From Oscillospiraceae bacterium (GTDB lineage: Bacteria > Bacillota > Clostridia > Oscillospirales > Ruminococcaceae): DNA of 64,000 nucleotides. A model generated the notes under the pieces. The model did no database searches. It worked only from the letters and a program-made list of their open reading frames with translations, and was not told the DNA's origin. Positions 51,822 to 60,590 of the stretch are shown here, piece by piece. The position numbers were made by a program, and so were the translations under genes. The DNA lies in the NCBI GenBank assembly GCA_025758045.1, contig CP107208.1, positions 620,001-684,000 of the forward strand. Reading direction: 5' to 3'. The first letter of the stretch is position 1; every line of letters starts with the position of its first letter.

Positions 51822-51826
51822 CTATT

Positions 51827-53785
51827 ATGCGCAGCACTGTGCTTTCGTTTTTGCTGCTCAGCCTGTGGGGCAGCGCGGCGGCGCTGGCGGCCTGGGTCGT
51901 CTGCCGCCTGTTGCGCCGTGCCCATGCGCCCAGCCGGTTTTTGTGCTGGCTGTGGCTGGCCGTGGGACTGCGGTTCGTGCTGCCCTTTGGCATCCCGCTT
52001 GCCCTGCCCCGCCCGCAAAACACCCAACTGGCCGAGGCCGCCGACACTGTGCAGGCCCTGACCCAGCCGGAGCTTACCGCCCCGGACCTGCCTGCCATGG
52101 TTCCCGCCGCCCCCGCCGCGCCTGCGCCCTGGTACACCACACTGACCGTGTGGCATCTGCTGGCGGCGGTATGGGCTGTGGGCGTGGCACTGCTGGCCGT
52201 GCGTGCCGTGTGGGGCTACCTGCGCCTGTCCCGCCAGGTGGCGCTGGCCTGCAAAACGCCGGATGGCTGCTTCAGCGGCCCCTGTGTGCCCACGCCCTTT
52301 ACCCTGGGCCTGCTGCGGCCCCGCATCTACCTGCCCGCCGGGCTGGTCGGCCCCGCCCGGGACGCCGTTATCTTGCACGAGCGCACCCACATCCGCCGGG
52401 GCGACCCGCTGACCAAGCCGCTGTTTTACGCCGTGGCCTGCCTGCACTGGTTCAACCCGCTGGCGTGGCTGGCCTTCCGCGAGTTTGAGCGCGACATGGA
52501 GGCCGCCTGCGACGAAGCTGCCGTGCGAGGCCAATCTTCCGCCGCCTGCAGCGCCTACTGCGAGAGCATTCTGCGGTTTGCCATGCAGGGGCGCGGCGTG
52601 CCCGGCAGCCTGGCCTTTGGTCAGGGCAGCGCTAAGACCCGCATCGTGCATCTGCTGCATTACCGCCGCCTGGGGGCCGGGGCCATGGTGGTCTGCGCCG
52701 TGGTCATCGCTGCCAGCATGACGGCCTGCATGGTGCGCCCTACTTTGGAAAACGCCCCCGCCGCCACGCCGGAGACCGCCGAAGCCGCTGAGCCGGAGGC
52801 CACGCCTACCCCCGCACCGACGCAGGCACCCACCGCTGTGGTCAACACCGCCCAGCTGCCGCTGCTGGAGGACCCCGACAACAGCCCGCTGTTTATCGAT
52901 CCTGTACCGGATTACAAGTACATTTCCCGCTTTATGGGCAACGGCCACCGCGGTGACGATCTGTGTGCCGCCCCCGGCACCGATGTGCTGGCCGCGGCCG
53001 ATGGCGTTGTCGTCCAGGCCGCCGAGCATTACAGCTGGGGCAATTTTGTGGTCATCGACCACGGCACGAACAGCGAGGGTTACAGCTGGCGCACCCTGTA
53101 CGCCCACCTGCAGAGCTATACTGTGGAAGTCGGACAGCATGTTATCCAGGGGCAGATCATCGGCTACGTAGGCAGCACCGGCCGAACCACCGGCAACCAG
53201 TGTCATTTTGAAGTATATGTGGATAACACCCTGACCTCTCCGCGCTGGTTTACCGCCTATCACGGGGAGGGCGACAGCGCCGAGCCGACCGACGAGGAGC
53301 GGCAGGAACTCATTGACCGATGCGTCGACGCCAAGCTATACGATGCCATGCACACGATGGATGAAGCACTGGGCGGCCAGGGGGCGCAGGCCGTTGTCTT
53401 TTCGCTGCCGCTCGACCTTTCTGACGATGTGCGGATGAGCAGCACTTTCGCCCAAAACTGCACCGGCGTAGACCTGGCGGCCCCGGAGGGCACCACCGTA
53501 CTGGCCGCCGCCGACGGCACCGTGACCGAGTACGACTATAATGAGGACGACGGCTACTATCTGGTGCTGTACCACGGCATGGACGACGGTGCCTCGTGGC
53601 AGACGCGATACAGCCACCTGGGCAGCGTGAAGGTGCAGGTCGGGCAGCAGGTCGTGCAAGGCCAGGAGATCGCCGCCTGCGGCAGCACCGGGGCCAGCAC
53701 CGGCCCCCACCTGCATTGGGAAGTGCTGAAAAACAGCGAACCCGTAGACCCGCAGACGGTTTGTGAACTCCTGTCTACCCTATAA
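51827..53785 (+). CDS. M56 membrane protease fused to two degenerate LytM (M23) domains
   Basis: 652 residues from ATG 51827 (AGAGGGG 8 bp upstream); a GTG at 51818 overlapping blaI is possible. Helices near 5-25, 35-52, 100-125 and 285-303 surround a BlaR1/MecR1-type protease with zinc motif H184-E-R-T-H and EFERDMEAACDEAAV. Instead of a penicillin sensor it carries a Pro/Thr linker and two LytM domains. The first has its metal ligands (HRGDD, H374/D378; H460) and the YAHL His, but the first His of H-x-H is Gln458. The second has HLH (628-630) and YSHL, but the first metal ligand is Cys545. Both are therefore altered and may bind peptidoglycan without cutting it, as SpoIIQ does. Likely a wall-damage sensor that inactivates the BlaI repressor. 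Confidence 0.85.
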   Translation: MRSTVLSFLLLSLWGSAAALAAWVVCRLLRRAHAPSRFLCWLWLAVGLRFVLPFGIPLALPRPQNTQLAEAADTVQALTQPELTAPDLPAMVPAAPAAPAPWYTTLTVWHLLAAVWAVGVALLAVRAVWGYLRLSRQVALACKTPDGCFSGPCVPTPFTLGLLRPRIYLPAGLVGPARDAVILHERTHIRRGDPLTKPLFYAVACLHWFNPLAWLAFREFERDMEAACDEAAVRGQSSAACSAYCESILRFAMQGRGVPGSLAFGQGSAKTRIVHLLHYRRLGAGAMVVCAVVIAASMTACMVRPTLENAPAATPETAEAAEPEATPTPAPTQAPTAVVNTAQLPLLEDPDNSPLFIDPVPDYKYISRFMGNGHRGDDLCAAPGTDVLAAADGVVVQAAEHYSWGNFVVIDHGTNSEGYSWRTLYAHLQSYTVEVGQHVIQGQIIGYVGSTGRTTGNQCHFEVYVDNTLTSPRWFTAYHGEGDSAEPTDEERQELIDRCVDAKLYDAMHTMDEALGGQGAQAVVFSLPLDLSDDVRMSSTFAQNCTGVDLAAPEGTTVLAAADGTVTEYDYNEDDGYYLVLYHGMDDGASWQTRYSHLGSVKVQVGQQVVQGQEIAACGSTGASTGPHLHWEVLKNSEPVDPQTVCELLSTL

Positions 53786-53800
53786 TAAGGTAACACTCCT

Positions 53801-55030
53801 ATGAAATATTCTTCCCCCGGCCCCGCCCTGTTGGCGGCGGGGCTGCTTTTTTGCACCCTTTTTGCGCCGTTTGGCGCGTATGCTGACAGCAAAAAGGACG
53901 AATTATCGGCAAAACAGAATCAAGCCCAGCAGGCCTACAACGAAGCCCAGCAAGAACTGGAAGAACTGCAAAACCAGCAAAGCGAGACCCAGAGCCAGAT
54001 CGACCAATTGCAGGGGCAGAGCGCCGAAGTCGCCGCCCAGTTGAGCGGCATATATACAGCCTTGCAGGAGGCCCAGCGCACCCTGGACGAGCGCACCGCG
54101 GCCGCCGAGCAGGCCGCCCAGGCGCTGGCGGACAAGCAGGCCGAGTACGACGCCAGCCTGGTCCGCTGCAAAAGCCAGATGGGCGCGATGCAGCTTTTGG
54201 ACGGCGGCGGCAGCATTACCCTTTTGATGCAGGCCCACAGCCTGTACGAGATGCTGACCTTTGCCGAGACCCTGCGGGAGCTGGCCGACCACAGCAGCGC
54301 CGCCCTGGCGCAGTTGAACGCCGAGGCCGAAGCCCTGGACACCGCCCGCGCCGAGGCCCAAGCCGCTGCTGACGAAGCCGAGGCCGCCCGCGCGGCGCTG
54401 GATGCCCAGCAGACCGCCCTGGAAGCTACACAAAACGAGCTGGGCAGCGCCTTACAAGCCGCCAACACCGCCCTGACCGAGCAGCAGGCCGCCGAACAGG
54501 CACAAGCTGTGGTGACCGAGGCCGCCCGCAAAGCCTATCTGCAGGCCACGGCGGATCTGGACGCCTACGCCCGCGCCCAAAGCAGCAAGTACACCACCGC
54601 CGACCTGCACCTGACCAGCCTTGCCTTCCGCTGCCCGCTGGACAGCTACGGGCGCATCACCACCCAGTTTGGCGAGGCCGACCCCTGGGGCATCCCCCAC
54701 CGGGGCACCGACTTTGCCGCGCCGGGCGGCACGCCGGTCTACGCCATTGCTGATGGCATCGTGAGCGCGGCCGCCGCCGTGTACAGCTACGGCAACTGTG
54801 TGCAGATCAGCCACGGCACGGCCGACGACGGCAACACCTACGACAGCCTGTATGCCCACCTGAGCAGCATTGTCGTCAGCCAGGGCAGCGCTGTGACCAA
54901 GGGGCAGGTCATCGGCTACGTAGGCAACACCGGCAACGTGTATAGCACCGGGGGCGGCGGCTATCACCTGCACCTGGAACTGCGGGTCAACCGCGCCCGC
55001 GTGAACCCGCTGGCTTACGTACCGCAATGA
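53801..55030 (+). CDS. EnvC-like coiled-coil M23 peptidase
   Basis: 409 residues. Signal peptide about 1-28 (FAPFGAYA), then coiled coil to about 260 (QAYNEAQQELEELQNQQSE; LNAEAEALDTARAEAQAAA), then LytM with all active-site residues: HRGTD, LYAHL and HLHLEL. The layout is that of EnvC/NlpD-type murein hydrolase activators or of secreted endopeptidases such as PcsB relatives. As the active site is complete, a direct peptidoglycan endopeptidase is likely. It follows the M56 gene by 15 bp and overlaps the next by 4 bp. Confidence 0.9.
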   Translation: MKYSSPGPALLAAGLLFCTLFAPFGAYADSKKDELSAKQNQAQQAYNEAQQELEELQNQQSETQSQIDQLQGQSAEVAAQLSGIYTALQEAQRTLDERTAAAEQAAQALADKQAEYDASLVRCKSQMGAMQLLDGGGSITLLMQAHSLYEMLTFAETLRELADHSSAALAQLNAEAEALDTARAEAQAAADEAEAARAALDAQQTALEATQNELGSALQAANTALTEQQAAEQAQAVVTEAARKAYLQATADLDAYARAQSSKYTTADLHLTSLAFRCPLDSYGRITTQFGEADPWGIPHRGTDFAAPGGTPVYAIADGIVSAAAAVYSYGNCVQISHGTADDGNTYDSLYAHLSSIVVSQGSAVTKGQVIGYVGNTGNVYSTGGGGYHLHLELRVNRARVNPLAYVPQ

Positions 55031-56433
55031 GTAACGACTTTTTGTATTGGTTTGGCTTTTATGTAGAGTATCGGCTGCTCTGCCTTGCACGCGGGCTGGC
55101 CGCCTTTACCCGCTGGTTTGTCCGGGTGCTGGGTACGCTGCTGACAGCGGTGCTGCGCCCCGTCGCGCTGGGGTGCATCCAGCTGCGGCAGGCCTTGCGC
55201 CGCCCCAAAGCATGGCTGGGGCTGGTGGTCCCGGTGGCGGGATCGCTGGCCTTTGCGTGGCTGGTGCGCACCTGGCTTGGCCAGCCCTTTGCCCTGCGGG
55301 TGGAAGTAAATGGCACCGTGGTGGGCTATGTGGCCAGCGAGCAGGACTTTGACACCGCCCGTGCCGATGTGCAGGCCCGCGTGAACACCGCCCGCACCCT
55401 TCTGGAAGCGGCAGGGGCCGACGTGCCCAACTGGGACCTGGACCCGGCCTTTACGCTGGCCGTCAGCGCCGACACGATGACCCCCGGTGAGGTGGCCAAC
55501 GCCATTTTGCAGGCCAGCGGCAGTGAAATTACTGCGGGCACCGCCGTCTACGTGGACGGCACCCTGCGCTTTGTGACCACCGAGGGCGACCACCTGCGCA
55601 CCCTGCTGGCCGCGGTGCGCCGTCCCTACATGGACCCCACCGACGCCGACAGCCGCGTGGTGTTTGCCCACGAGTTGACGCTGGCAGACGGCATTTACCT
55701 GACCGGGTCGGTCAGTCCCTATACCGAGGTTGTATCCGCCCTGCAGGCCAATGACGGCGAGCTGCTGCGGGTACAGATCCGCCGCCGGGAGCGGTACGAG
55801 CAGGAGCTTGCCTACGATACCCAAATTGTGGAAGACGACACGCTGGATTTTGGCAAAAGCGAGACCGTGCAGACCGGCGTGCCGGGCCGCGAGACCGTGA
55901 CCTACGAGGTAGTGTACGAAAACGGCGCCGAGGTGGACAGCCGCGTGTTGGATGTAGCCCGCACTGCCGAGCCGGTGCCGGAGGTCATCCGCCGGGGCAC
56001 CCGGTTGCAAAGCGGGATGATCGGCAAGCTGGGCACCGGCAGTTTCATCTGGCCCGTGCCCGCCTACCGGCACATTTCCCGCTGGGCGAACTTTACTCCC
56101 GGAATCAACTATCACCGTGGCGCGGACATTGCCGCACCCTACGGCACCGAAATTTACGCCGCCGACGCCGGAACCGTGGTGGAATGTACCCGCCATTGGA
56201 GCTGGGGCAACTACGTGAAGATCGACCACGGCAACGGGTACCAAACGCTGTACGCCCACATGTCGGCCCAGGCGGTGCACGTAGGCGATGTGGTGGAGCA
56301 GGGGCAGGTCATAGGCTATGTGGGCAATACCGGCAACTCCTTCGGGAACCACTGCCATTTTGAGATGTATTATAACGAGCGGTTGTTCAGTGCAAGGGAT
56401 GTGTTCCCGGATATGCCGGAGTGGAATCGCTAA
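55027..56433 (+). CDS. Membrane-anchored G5 + M23 peptidase
   Basis: 468 residues. Membrane helix near 60-85 (AWLGLVVPVAGSLAFAWLVRTWLG) after a basic N-terminus; a mid region (LRVEVNGTVVGYVASEQDFDTARADV) as in YabE/YocH-like wall proteins; a G5 domain about 250-330 (RERYEQELAYDTQIVEDDTL); and LytM with HRGAD, LYAHM and HCHFEM, all zinc and catalytic residues present. G5 binds N-acetylglucosamine-containing polymers. With the adjacent EnvC-like enzyme it forms the output of the BlaI-controlled operon: peptidoglycan endopeptidases released or induced upon wall stress (inference). Confidence 0.9.
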   Translation: MSNDFLYWFGFYVEYRLLCLARGLAAFTRWFVRVLGTLLTAVLRPVALGCIQLRQALRRPKAWLGLVVPVAGSLAFAWLVRTWLGQPFALRVEVNGTVVGYVASEQDFDTARADVQARVNTARTLLEAAGADVPNWDLDPAFTLAVSADTMTPGEVANAILQASGSEITAGTAVYVDGTLRFVTTEGDHLRTLLAAVRRPYMDPTDADSRVVFAHELTLADGIYLTGSVSPYTEVVSALQANDGELLRVQIRRRERYEQELAYDTQIVEDDTLDFGKSETVQTGVPGRETVTYEVVYENGAEVDSRVLDVARTAEPVPEVIRRGTRLQSGMIGKLGTGSFIWPVPAYRHISRWANFTPGINYHRGADIAAPYGTEIYAADAGTVVECTRHWSWGNYVKIDHGNGYQTLYAHMSAQAVHVGDVVEQGQVIGYVGNTGNSFGNHCHFEMYYNERLFSARDVFPDMPEWNR

Positions 56434-56437
56434 AAGC

Positions 56438-56600
56438 CTCCCTCTGGGAGGGAGGTGGCGCGAAGCGCCGGAGGGAGAGAGTCTTGGCATAGTCTCTCCC
56501 CCACCCGCTTCGCGGGACCGCTTACGCGGCCGGACCCCTCTGTCGCGATGCGACATCTCCCCACGCTGTTGGGAGTCACCCTCGCAGAGGGGCCAAAGTG
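56438..56600. repeat. Composite intergenic hairpin repeat
   Basis: Several adjacent palindromes: CCTCCCTCTGGGAGGGAGG, GGCGC-GAA-GCGCC, GGGAGAGA...TCTCTCCC, CCCGCTTCGCGGG, and GACCCCTC...GAGGGGCC. A 23-base core at 56494-56516 is identical to 8618-8640. No gene is visible in 56434-56764 apart from these repeats and the lrp promoter. The first hairpin may also end the M23 operon. Confidence 0.7.
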
Positions 56601-56639
56601 TCGCACCCTCTCACCCATTTTATTTTTTTCAGCCGGCAC

Positions 56640-56684
56640 TTTACTTTTTTGGTTTTGTGTGCTAGAATACTTTACATAGTAAAG
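56640..56684 (+). promoter_or_regulatory. lrp promoter and inverted repeat
   Basis: TTTACT (56640-56645), 17-bp spacer, TAGAAT (56663-56668), then the perfect inverted repeat CTTTAC-ATA-GTAAAG (56670-56684) at the start site, suited to autoregulation. A further GACCCC/GGGGTC stem lies in the leader. Confidence 0.6.
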
Positions 56685-56764
56685 CGACCCCTGCTTGCGG
56701 TGCAATGACGCGCCGTTGGTGGGGGTCGTGTCTGTTTTTTAGAGGGTATTTTTAGGGGGAAGCT

Positions 56765-57229
56765 ATGGACCGTATCGATCGAAAAATCTTGGACATCCTG
56801 CAAAAGGACGCCCGCGCACCGCTGAAAGAAATTGCTGACCGTGTATTTTTATCCAGCCCTGCGGTGTCGGCCCGCATGGCCCGGCTGGAAAGCTCCGGCG
56901 CGATCATGAGCTATCAGGCCCAGGTGGCCGCGCCGATGCTGGGGTACATGGTCAAGGCGTTCATCAACCTGGACATGGACCCCCAGCGCAAGCCGGAATT
57001 TTACCCCTACATTGAAAGCTGCCCCCATGTGGTGGAGTGCAACTGCGTGACCGGCGATTACAGCATGCTGATCGAGGTGCTGTTTGCCACCACGCAGGAG
57101 CTGGACCAGTTCATCAACCATTTGCAGCAGTTTGGCCGCACCCGCACGCAAATCGTGTTCTCCACACCCGTGGAGCACCGCGGCGTGCCCGTCAGTGTGG
57201 AGGAAGATGCCGCCGATCCTCAGAAATAA
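56765..57229 (+). CDS. Lrp/AsnC-family regulator
   Basis: 154 residues. The HTH (MDRIDRKILDILQKDARAPLKEIADRVFLSSPAVSARMARLE) is followed by a RAM/AsnC ligand domain (PYIESCPHVVECNCVTGDYSMLIEV). Such proteins sense amino acids and form octamers. It overlaps the opposing mazF stop by 10 bp, so the two transcripts converge. Target genes unknown. Confidence 0.93.
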   Translation: MDRIDRKILDILQKDARAPLKEIADRVFLSSPAVSARMARLESSGAIMSYQAQVAAPMLGYMVKAFINLDMDPQRKPEFYPYIESCPHVVECNCVTGDYSMLIEVLFATTQELDQFINHLQQFGRTRTQIVFSTPVEHRGVPVSVEEDAADPQK

Positions 57230-57597
57230 CCGCCGTCCTGGTGGGTGCTCTGGCTTTCCAGCCCCATGGATACGCCCAGGGCTTCATCCACGCGGCGCAT
57301 GTCATCCTCGGGGATGCGGCCCGCACGCTCCCGCAGGCGGCGCTTATCCAGGGTACGGATCTGCTCGGTCAAAATAATGCTGTCCTTGGCCAGGCCGCAG
57401 CGGTCGGCCCGCACGCTGATATGCGTAGGCAGGCGGTTTTTATCCTGCCGGCTGGTGATGGCCGCCGCGATCACCGTGGGGCTGTGCCGGTTGCCGATCT
57501 CATTCTGGATGATAAGTACCGGCCGTATCCCGCCCTGCTCGCTGCCCACGACGGGGCTTAGGTCGGCGTAAAAAACCTCGCCTCTGTGCACTTCCAT
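57220..57597 (-). CDS. mazF: MazF/PemK-like endoribonuclease toxin
   Basis: 125 residues, the length of NdoA/MazF. HRGEVFYADLSPVVGSEQGGIRPVLIIQN and TVIAAAITSR hold the catalytic Arg (GIRPVLI) and the Thr/Ser of the RNA-binding face. No mazE-like antitoxin is visible: the upstream 55 bp to the acyltransferase contain only a hairpin. In Bacillus the order acpS ... alr-ndoAI-ndoA is conserved, and here acpS lies two genes upstream, so this looks like a remodelled version that lost the antitoxin (or whose antitoxin is elsewhere). The ribosome site AGGAGG sits in the hairpin stem. Confidence 0.88.
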   Translation of the reverse strand: MEVHRGEVFYADLSPVVGSEQGGIRPVLIIQNEIGNRHSPTVIAAAITSRQDKNRLPTHISVRADRCGLAKDSIILTEQIRTLDKRRLRERAGRIPEDDMRRVDEALGVSMGLESQSTHQDGGYF

Positions 57598-57602
57598 AGA
57601 AA

Positions 57603-57652
57603 AAGCCTCCTCTCGTTTGCTTACCTAGAGTATAAGCGAGAGGAGGTTTTTT
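57603..57652 (-). terminator. Hairpin ending the acyltransferase gene and masking the mazF ribosome site
   Basis: CCTCCTCTCG / CGAGAGGAGG stem with a 21-base loop, followed by CTTTTTC on the minus strand. The 3' arm contains the AGGAGG of mazF, 8 bp before its ATG. A transcript reading through would have this site paired. Confidence 0.75.
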
Positions 57653-58743
57653 TAATCACTCTGTTTTTCGATTTCTGCGGCCAGCGCGTCGCCTTTGACG
57701 CAAAAAGCCGTAAACGCACGGCTGCGCTGCAAGGGCTGTATGATAAACCTGGTACGCAGCGTGTCGATGGCCGCGCAGCCCGCGAAAGTCAGCACGATCA
57801 CCAGCAGCGTGTACGCCGCCGAGCCGTGGTGCGCTTGGGCGCGGAAGATGCCGTTCCACAAAAAGTCCCGCAGCACGGGGACCTGGTGCAGGATGTAAAC
57901 GCCCAGCGTCGTGCCCGCCAGCCCGTTGATGAACCGGTTGCTGCCGAGGTCCAGATTTTTGAAGAAGTGGAACAGCGCCAGCGCCGCCAGCAGGCCGGGC
58001 AGTGCGCCCAGCGCCGTGCGGTAGTAGGCAATGTACTGGAACGCCTTGCTGTCGGTCGCGCCCCGGTATTCCAGCACCGCGCGGATGGCGGTGTTGGCCA
58101 GCGGCAGGCCCAGGCCGAGGACAAGCGCCGCGGCGGGGCGGTTCAGCAGGCGGGACAGGCGGTTATCCGGCCAGCGGCGCAGGTAGGCAGCCAGCAGGTA
58201 ATCGTAGAGGAACATCCACGCCGTATCGCCCAAAATTCCGTCCTGGCCAAACACCGTGGGGTAAACGACCAGCGGCACAGCCAGCACCAGCAGCACGCCT
58301 TTGTGGGCGCGGCGGGGCAGCCCGTGCAGCAGCCGGTTGAGCAGCGGCACGCAGAGCAGCAGCACCAGATAGTCCGAGATGAACCACAGCTGGCGCGTAC
58401 CGGCGGGAAACGCCGCCCAGCGCAGTGCGCCGAGGGAGACATCCAGCCCGGCCAGCCTGCACAGCAGCGTGACCGGCACGGTGTACAGCCACAGCGACAG
58501 CCAAAGCGACAACGGGCGGCGGGTTTTGAACGGCTGTTCGCACATAAACCAGCTGCCCACCAGCACAAACACGGTGCAGGCAATGCGGGAGCCGCAGCCG
58601 ATGAGGCAGAACACGAAGGAGGACGGCAGCGTGGAATAATCCGCAATGCCGCCCTGGCCGGTGAGGTGGTCGCCGATGATGAGCAGCATGCAAAGGATGC
58701 GCAGCAGTTCCAGATTGCTGGCGCGGGGGGCTTTTGTCGGCAC
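57652..58743 (-). CDS. Acyltransferase 3 family membrane protein
   Basis: 363 residues with about 10 helices. The family start NLELLRILCMLLIIGDHL (with the conserved His near helix 1) is followed by FVLVGSWFMCEQPFK and LWFISDYLVLLLCVPLLN. OafA/WecH-like enzymes O-acylate surface polysaccharides or peptidoglycan. It follows acpS by 61 bp with a hairpin between. Acceptor unknown. Confidence 0.88.
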   Translation of the reverse strand: MPTKAPRASNLELLRILCMLLIIGDHLTGQGGIADYSTLPSSFVFCLIGCGSRIACTVFVLVGSWFMCEQPFKTRRPLSLWLSLWLYTVPVTLLCRLAGLDVSLGALRWAAFPAGTRQLWFISDYLVLLLCVPLLNRLLHGLPRRAHKGVLLVLAVPLVVYPTVFGQDGILGDTAWMFLYDYLLAAYLRRWPDNRLSRLLNRPAAALVLGLGLPLANTAIRAVLEYRGATDSKAFQYIAYYRTALGALPGLLAALALFHFFKNLDLGSNRFINGLAGTTLGVYILHQVPVLRDFLWNGIFRAQAHHGSAAYTLLVIVLTFAGCAAIDTLRTRFIIQPLQRSRAFTAFCVKGDALAAEIEKQSD

Positions 58744-58767
58744 GGCGGACCTCCTTTCCGATTGTTA

Positions 58768-58792
58768 CAAAATAAGGCGGCCCATGGCCGCC
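58768..58792 (-). terminator. Weak terminator after acpS
   Basis: GGCGGCC / GGCCGCC short stem followed by TTATTTTG on the minus strand. Confidence 0.5.
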
Positions 58793-58804
58793 CGTAAAAG
58801 GCAG

Positions 58805-59182
58805 TTATTTGTTTTGTTCCAGAATTACAAACGCGCAAGCCAGGCCGTTTTCGTGGGTCAGGCTCAGGTGCGGGGTCAGGGCGTTGGCGGCGGTCCATTC
58901 GGCGGCGGGGCCGGTCAGGGCAAAATAAGGTGCGCCACTTTCTTTACGCAATACCGTTAAATCTGTCAGTGCAAAGCCGCCCAGGCCGGTGCCTGCGGCC
59001 TTTAAAAAAGCCTCCTTGGCGGCAAAGTTGGCGGCGGCTGTCTCGGCACGGTGGGTGCCGCCCCGCTCGTTCAGCAGGGCCTGTTCCTCCGAGGAAAAAA
59101 CACGCTGCACAAAGGCGGGCTTTTGCAGCTTTGCCGCCATGCGGTCTGCCGCGCAAAGGTCGATGCCGATGCCGAAGATCAT
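58805..59182 (-). CDS. acpS: Holo-[acyl-carrier-protein] synthase
   Basis: 125 residues. IFGIGIDLCAADRM carries the Mg-binding Asp; FAAKEAFLKAAGTGLG carries the Glu and Lys; LSLTHENGLACAFVI is the C-terminal strand. It transfers 4'-phosphopantetheine from CoA to a Ser of ACP. It lies 18 bp after cca in the leftward operon. The acpS-mazF neighbourhood recalls the conserved Bacillus order. Confidence 0.95.
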   Translation of the reverse strand: MIFGIGIDLCAADRMAAKLQKPAFVQRVFSSEEQALLNERGGTHRAETAAANFAAKEAFLKAAGTGLGGFALTDLTVLRKESGAPYFALTGPAAEWTAANALTPHLSLTHENGLACAFVILEQNK

Positions 59183-59200
59183 ACTTTCACCCTTTTCGTT

Positions 59201-60556
59201 TCAACTCAACGCAAACTCCAACAGTGCGGCTCTTTCGTTCAGCACGCGGCCCTCCATAACGGCGGTCAGCAGTCGCTGCAGGGTAGCACCCACGGCGGGG
59301 CCGGCGGGCAGGCCGGCTTCCATCAGGTCGCCGCCGTTTACGGCCAGCTGGCGCATGGTGTAGCAGGCGGTCTTGGAAAGCTCGGTCATCCGGGCCTCAA
59401 AGGCGGCCACCTCGTTCCTCCGGGCTTTGACCTCCGGCGTGTCGGCGTGGGCGTCCAGGTCGGCATATTTCAGCGCGCAGAGCCGGTGCAAAAACACCGC
59501 GCCGTAGCGGTTGAGACTTTTTAAAATGGCGGTGTCCCCCGCCGGGACCGGGGCATCATGGATGGCGATCAGTCCGGCAGTCCCCTCGATCAGATAGCCG
59601 GGGGCTTTCAGGCGGCGCAAAATCGTGCGGGCCATCGCCGCGCCCCGCTGGTTGTGGCCCTTAAAGTGGGTCGCACCGTCCGCGCCCACGCTGCGGCACT
59701 GAGGTTTGGCAATATCGTGCAGAAACGCTGCCCAGCACAGCACCCGCGCGCCGCGGGTATCCTGGCCGCGCAGGTCCAGCTTTTCCACCGCCACGGCCGA
59801 GTGCTGCCACACATCGTAGCAATGCCAGCGGCCGGGCTGGGTGCAACCGATGCAGGCCTGCACTTCGGGCACCGCACCGGCCAGGATCTCGCCGTATTTG
59901 GCCAGCGTCGGCCCCGCGTTGGGGGCGCCGAGCAGACCGTCGATCTCGGTATAAATGCGCTCGGCGCTCACGCTTTGCAGCGTATCCCGCGCCTGCAGGG
60001 CCGCGGCGGCGGTGGCTTCGTCCAAAGCAAAGCCCAGCCGGGCCGAGAAGCGCAGCGCCCGCAGGATGCGCAGAGCATCCTCGGCAAAGCGCTGGGCCGG
60101 GTCGCCCACACAGCGGATCATGCCCGCCGCCAGGTCATCCCGTCCGCCGTACAGATCAATAATGCCCCTGCCCGGGGCGTAGGCCATGGCGTTGATGGTA
60201 AAATCCCGCCGGGCCAGATCCCTGGGCAGGTCGTCCACGAACTGCACCGCGTCGGGATGGCGGTGGTCGTGGTAGTTGCCGTCCAGGCGGTAGGTGGTCA
60301 TCTCGTAGGGTTTGCCGTGGAGCACCACCGCCACCGTGCCGTGCTTTTCGCCGGTCAAAATCAGCTGATGGCCGGCAAACAGGCGGCGCATTTCCTCCGG
60401 CCGGGCCGAGGTACAGATGTCCCAGTCCCCGGGGGTGCGGCCCAGCAGGCTGTCACGCACGCAGCCGCCCACCACATAGGCAGTGTGCCCGGCGCTTTGC
60501 AGCGTTTGCAGCAGGCCGATGACATCCCGCGGCAGATAGATGCTGTCCCGGTTCAT
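59201..60556 (-). CDS. cca: CCA-adding tRNA nucleotidyltransferase
   Basis: 451 residues. Class II signature GGCVRDSLLGRTPGDWDICT with the catalytic DxD, then RRDFTINAMAY, the ERxxxE-like RIYTEIDGLL and an HD-type C-terminal segment (AAFLHDIAKPQCR; HNQRGAAMARTILRRLK). It adds or repairs the CCA end of tRNAs. The start at 60556 (MNRDSIYLP) is preceded by AAGGGGGA; a longer frame would overlap the upstream gene's stop region. The C-terminal HD domain suggests an additional phosphohydrolase activity, as in the E. coli type. Confidence 0.93.
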   Translation of the reverse strand: MNRDSIYLPRDVIGLLQTLQSAGHTAYVVGGCVRDSLLGRTPGDWDICTSARPEEMRRLFAGHQLILTGEKHGTVAVVLHGKPYEMTTYRLDGNYHDHRHPDAVQFVDDLPRDLARRDFTINAMAYAPGRGIIDLYGGRDDLAAGMIRCVGDPAQRFAEDALRILRALRFSARLGFALDEATAAAALQARDTLQSVSAERIYTEIDGLLGAPNAGPTLAKYGEILAGAVPEVQACIGCTQPGRWHCYDVWQHSAVAVEKLDLRGQDTRGARVLCWAAFLHDIAKPQCRSVGADGATHFKGHNQRGAAMARTILRRLKAPGYLIEGTAGLIAIHDAPVPAGDTAILKSLNRYGAVFLHRLCALKYADLDAHADTPEVKARRNEVAAFEARMTELSKTACYTMRQLAVNGGDLMEAGLPAGPAVGATLQRLLTAVMEGRVLNERAALLEFALS

Positions 60557-60590
60557 GGTGCTGTCCCCCTTTCCCTGGTTTGGTGGTGTA

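Noticed and set aside
57598..57660. A mazE antitoxin gene upstream of mazF
   Set aside because: The 55-bp gap is occupied by a hairpin and has no room for a frame; the upstream gene is a membrane acyltransferase.
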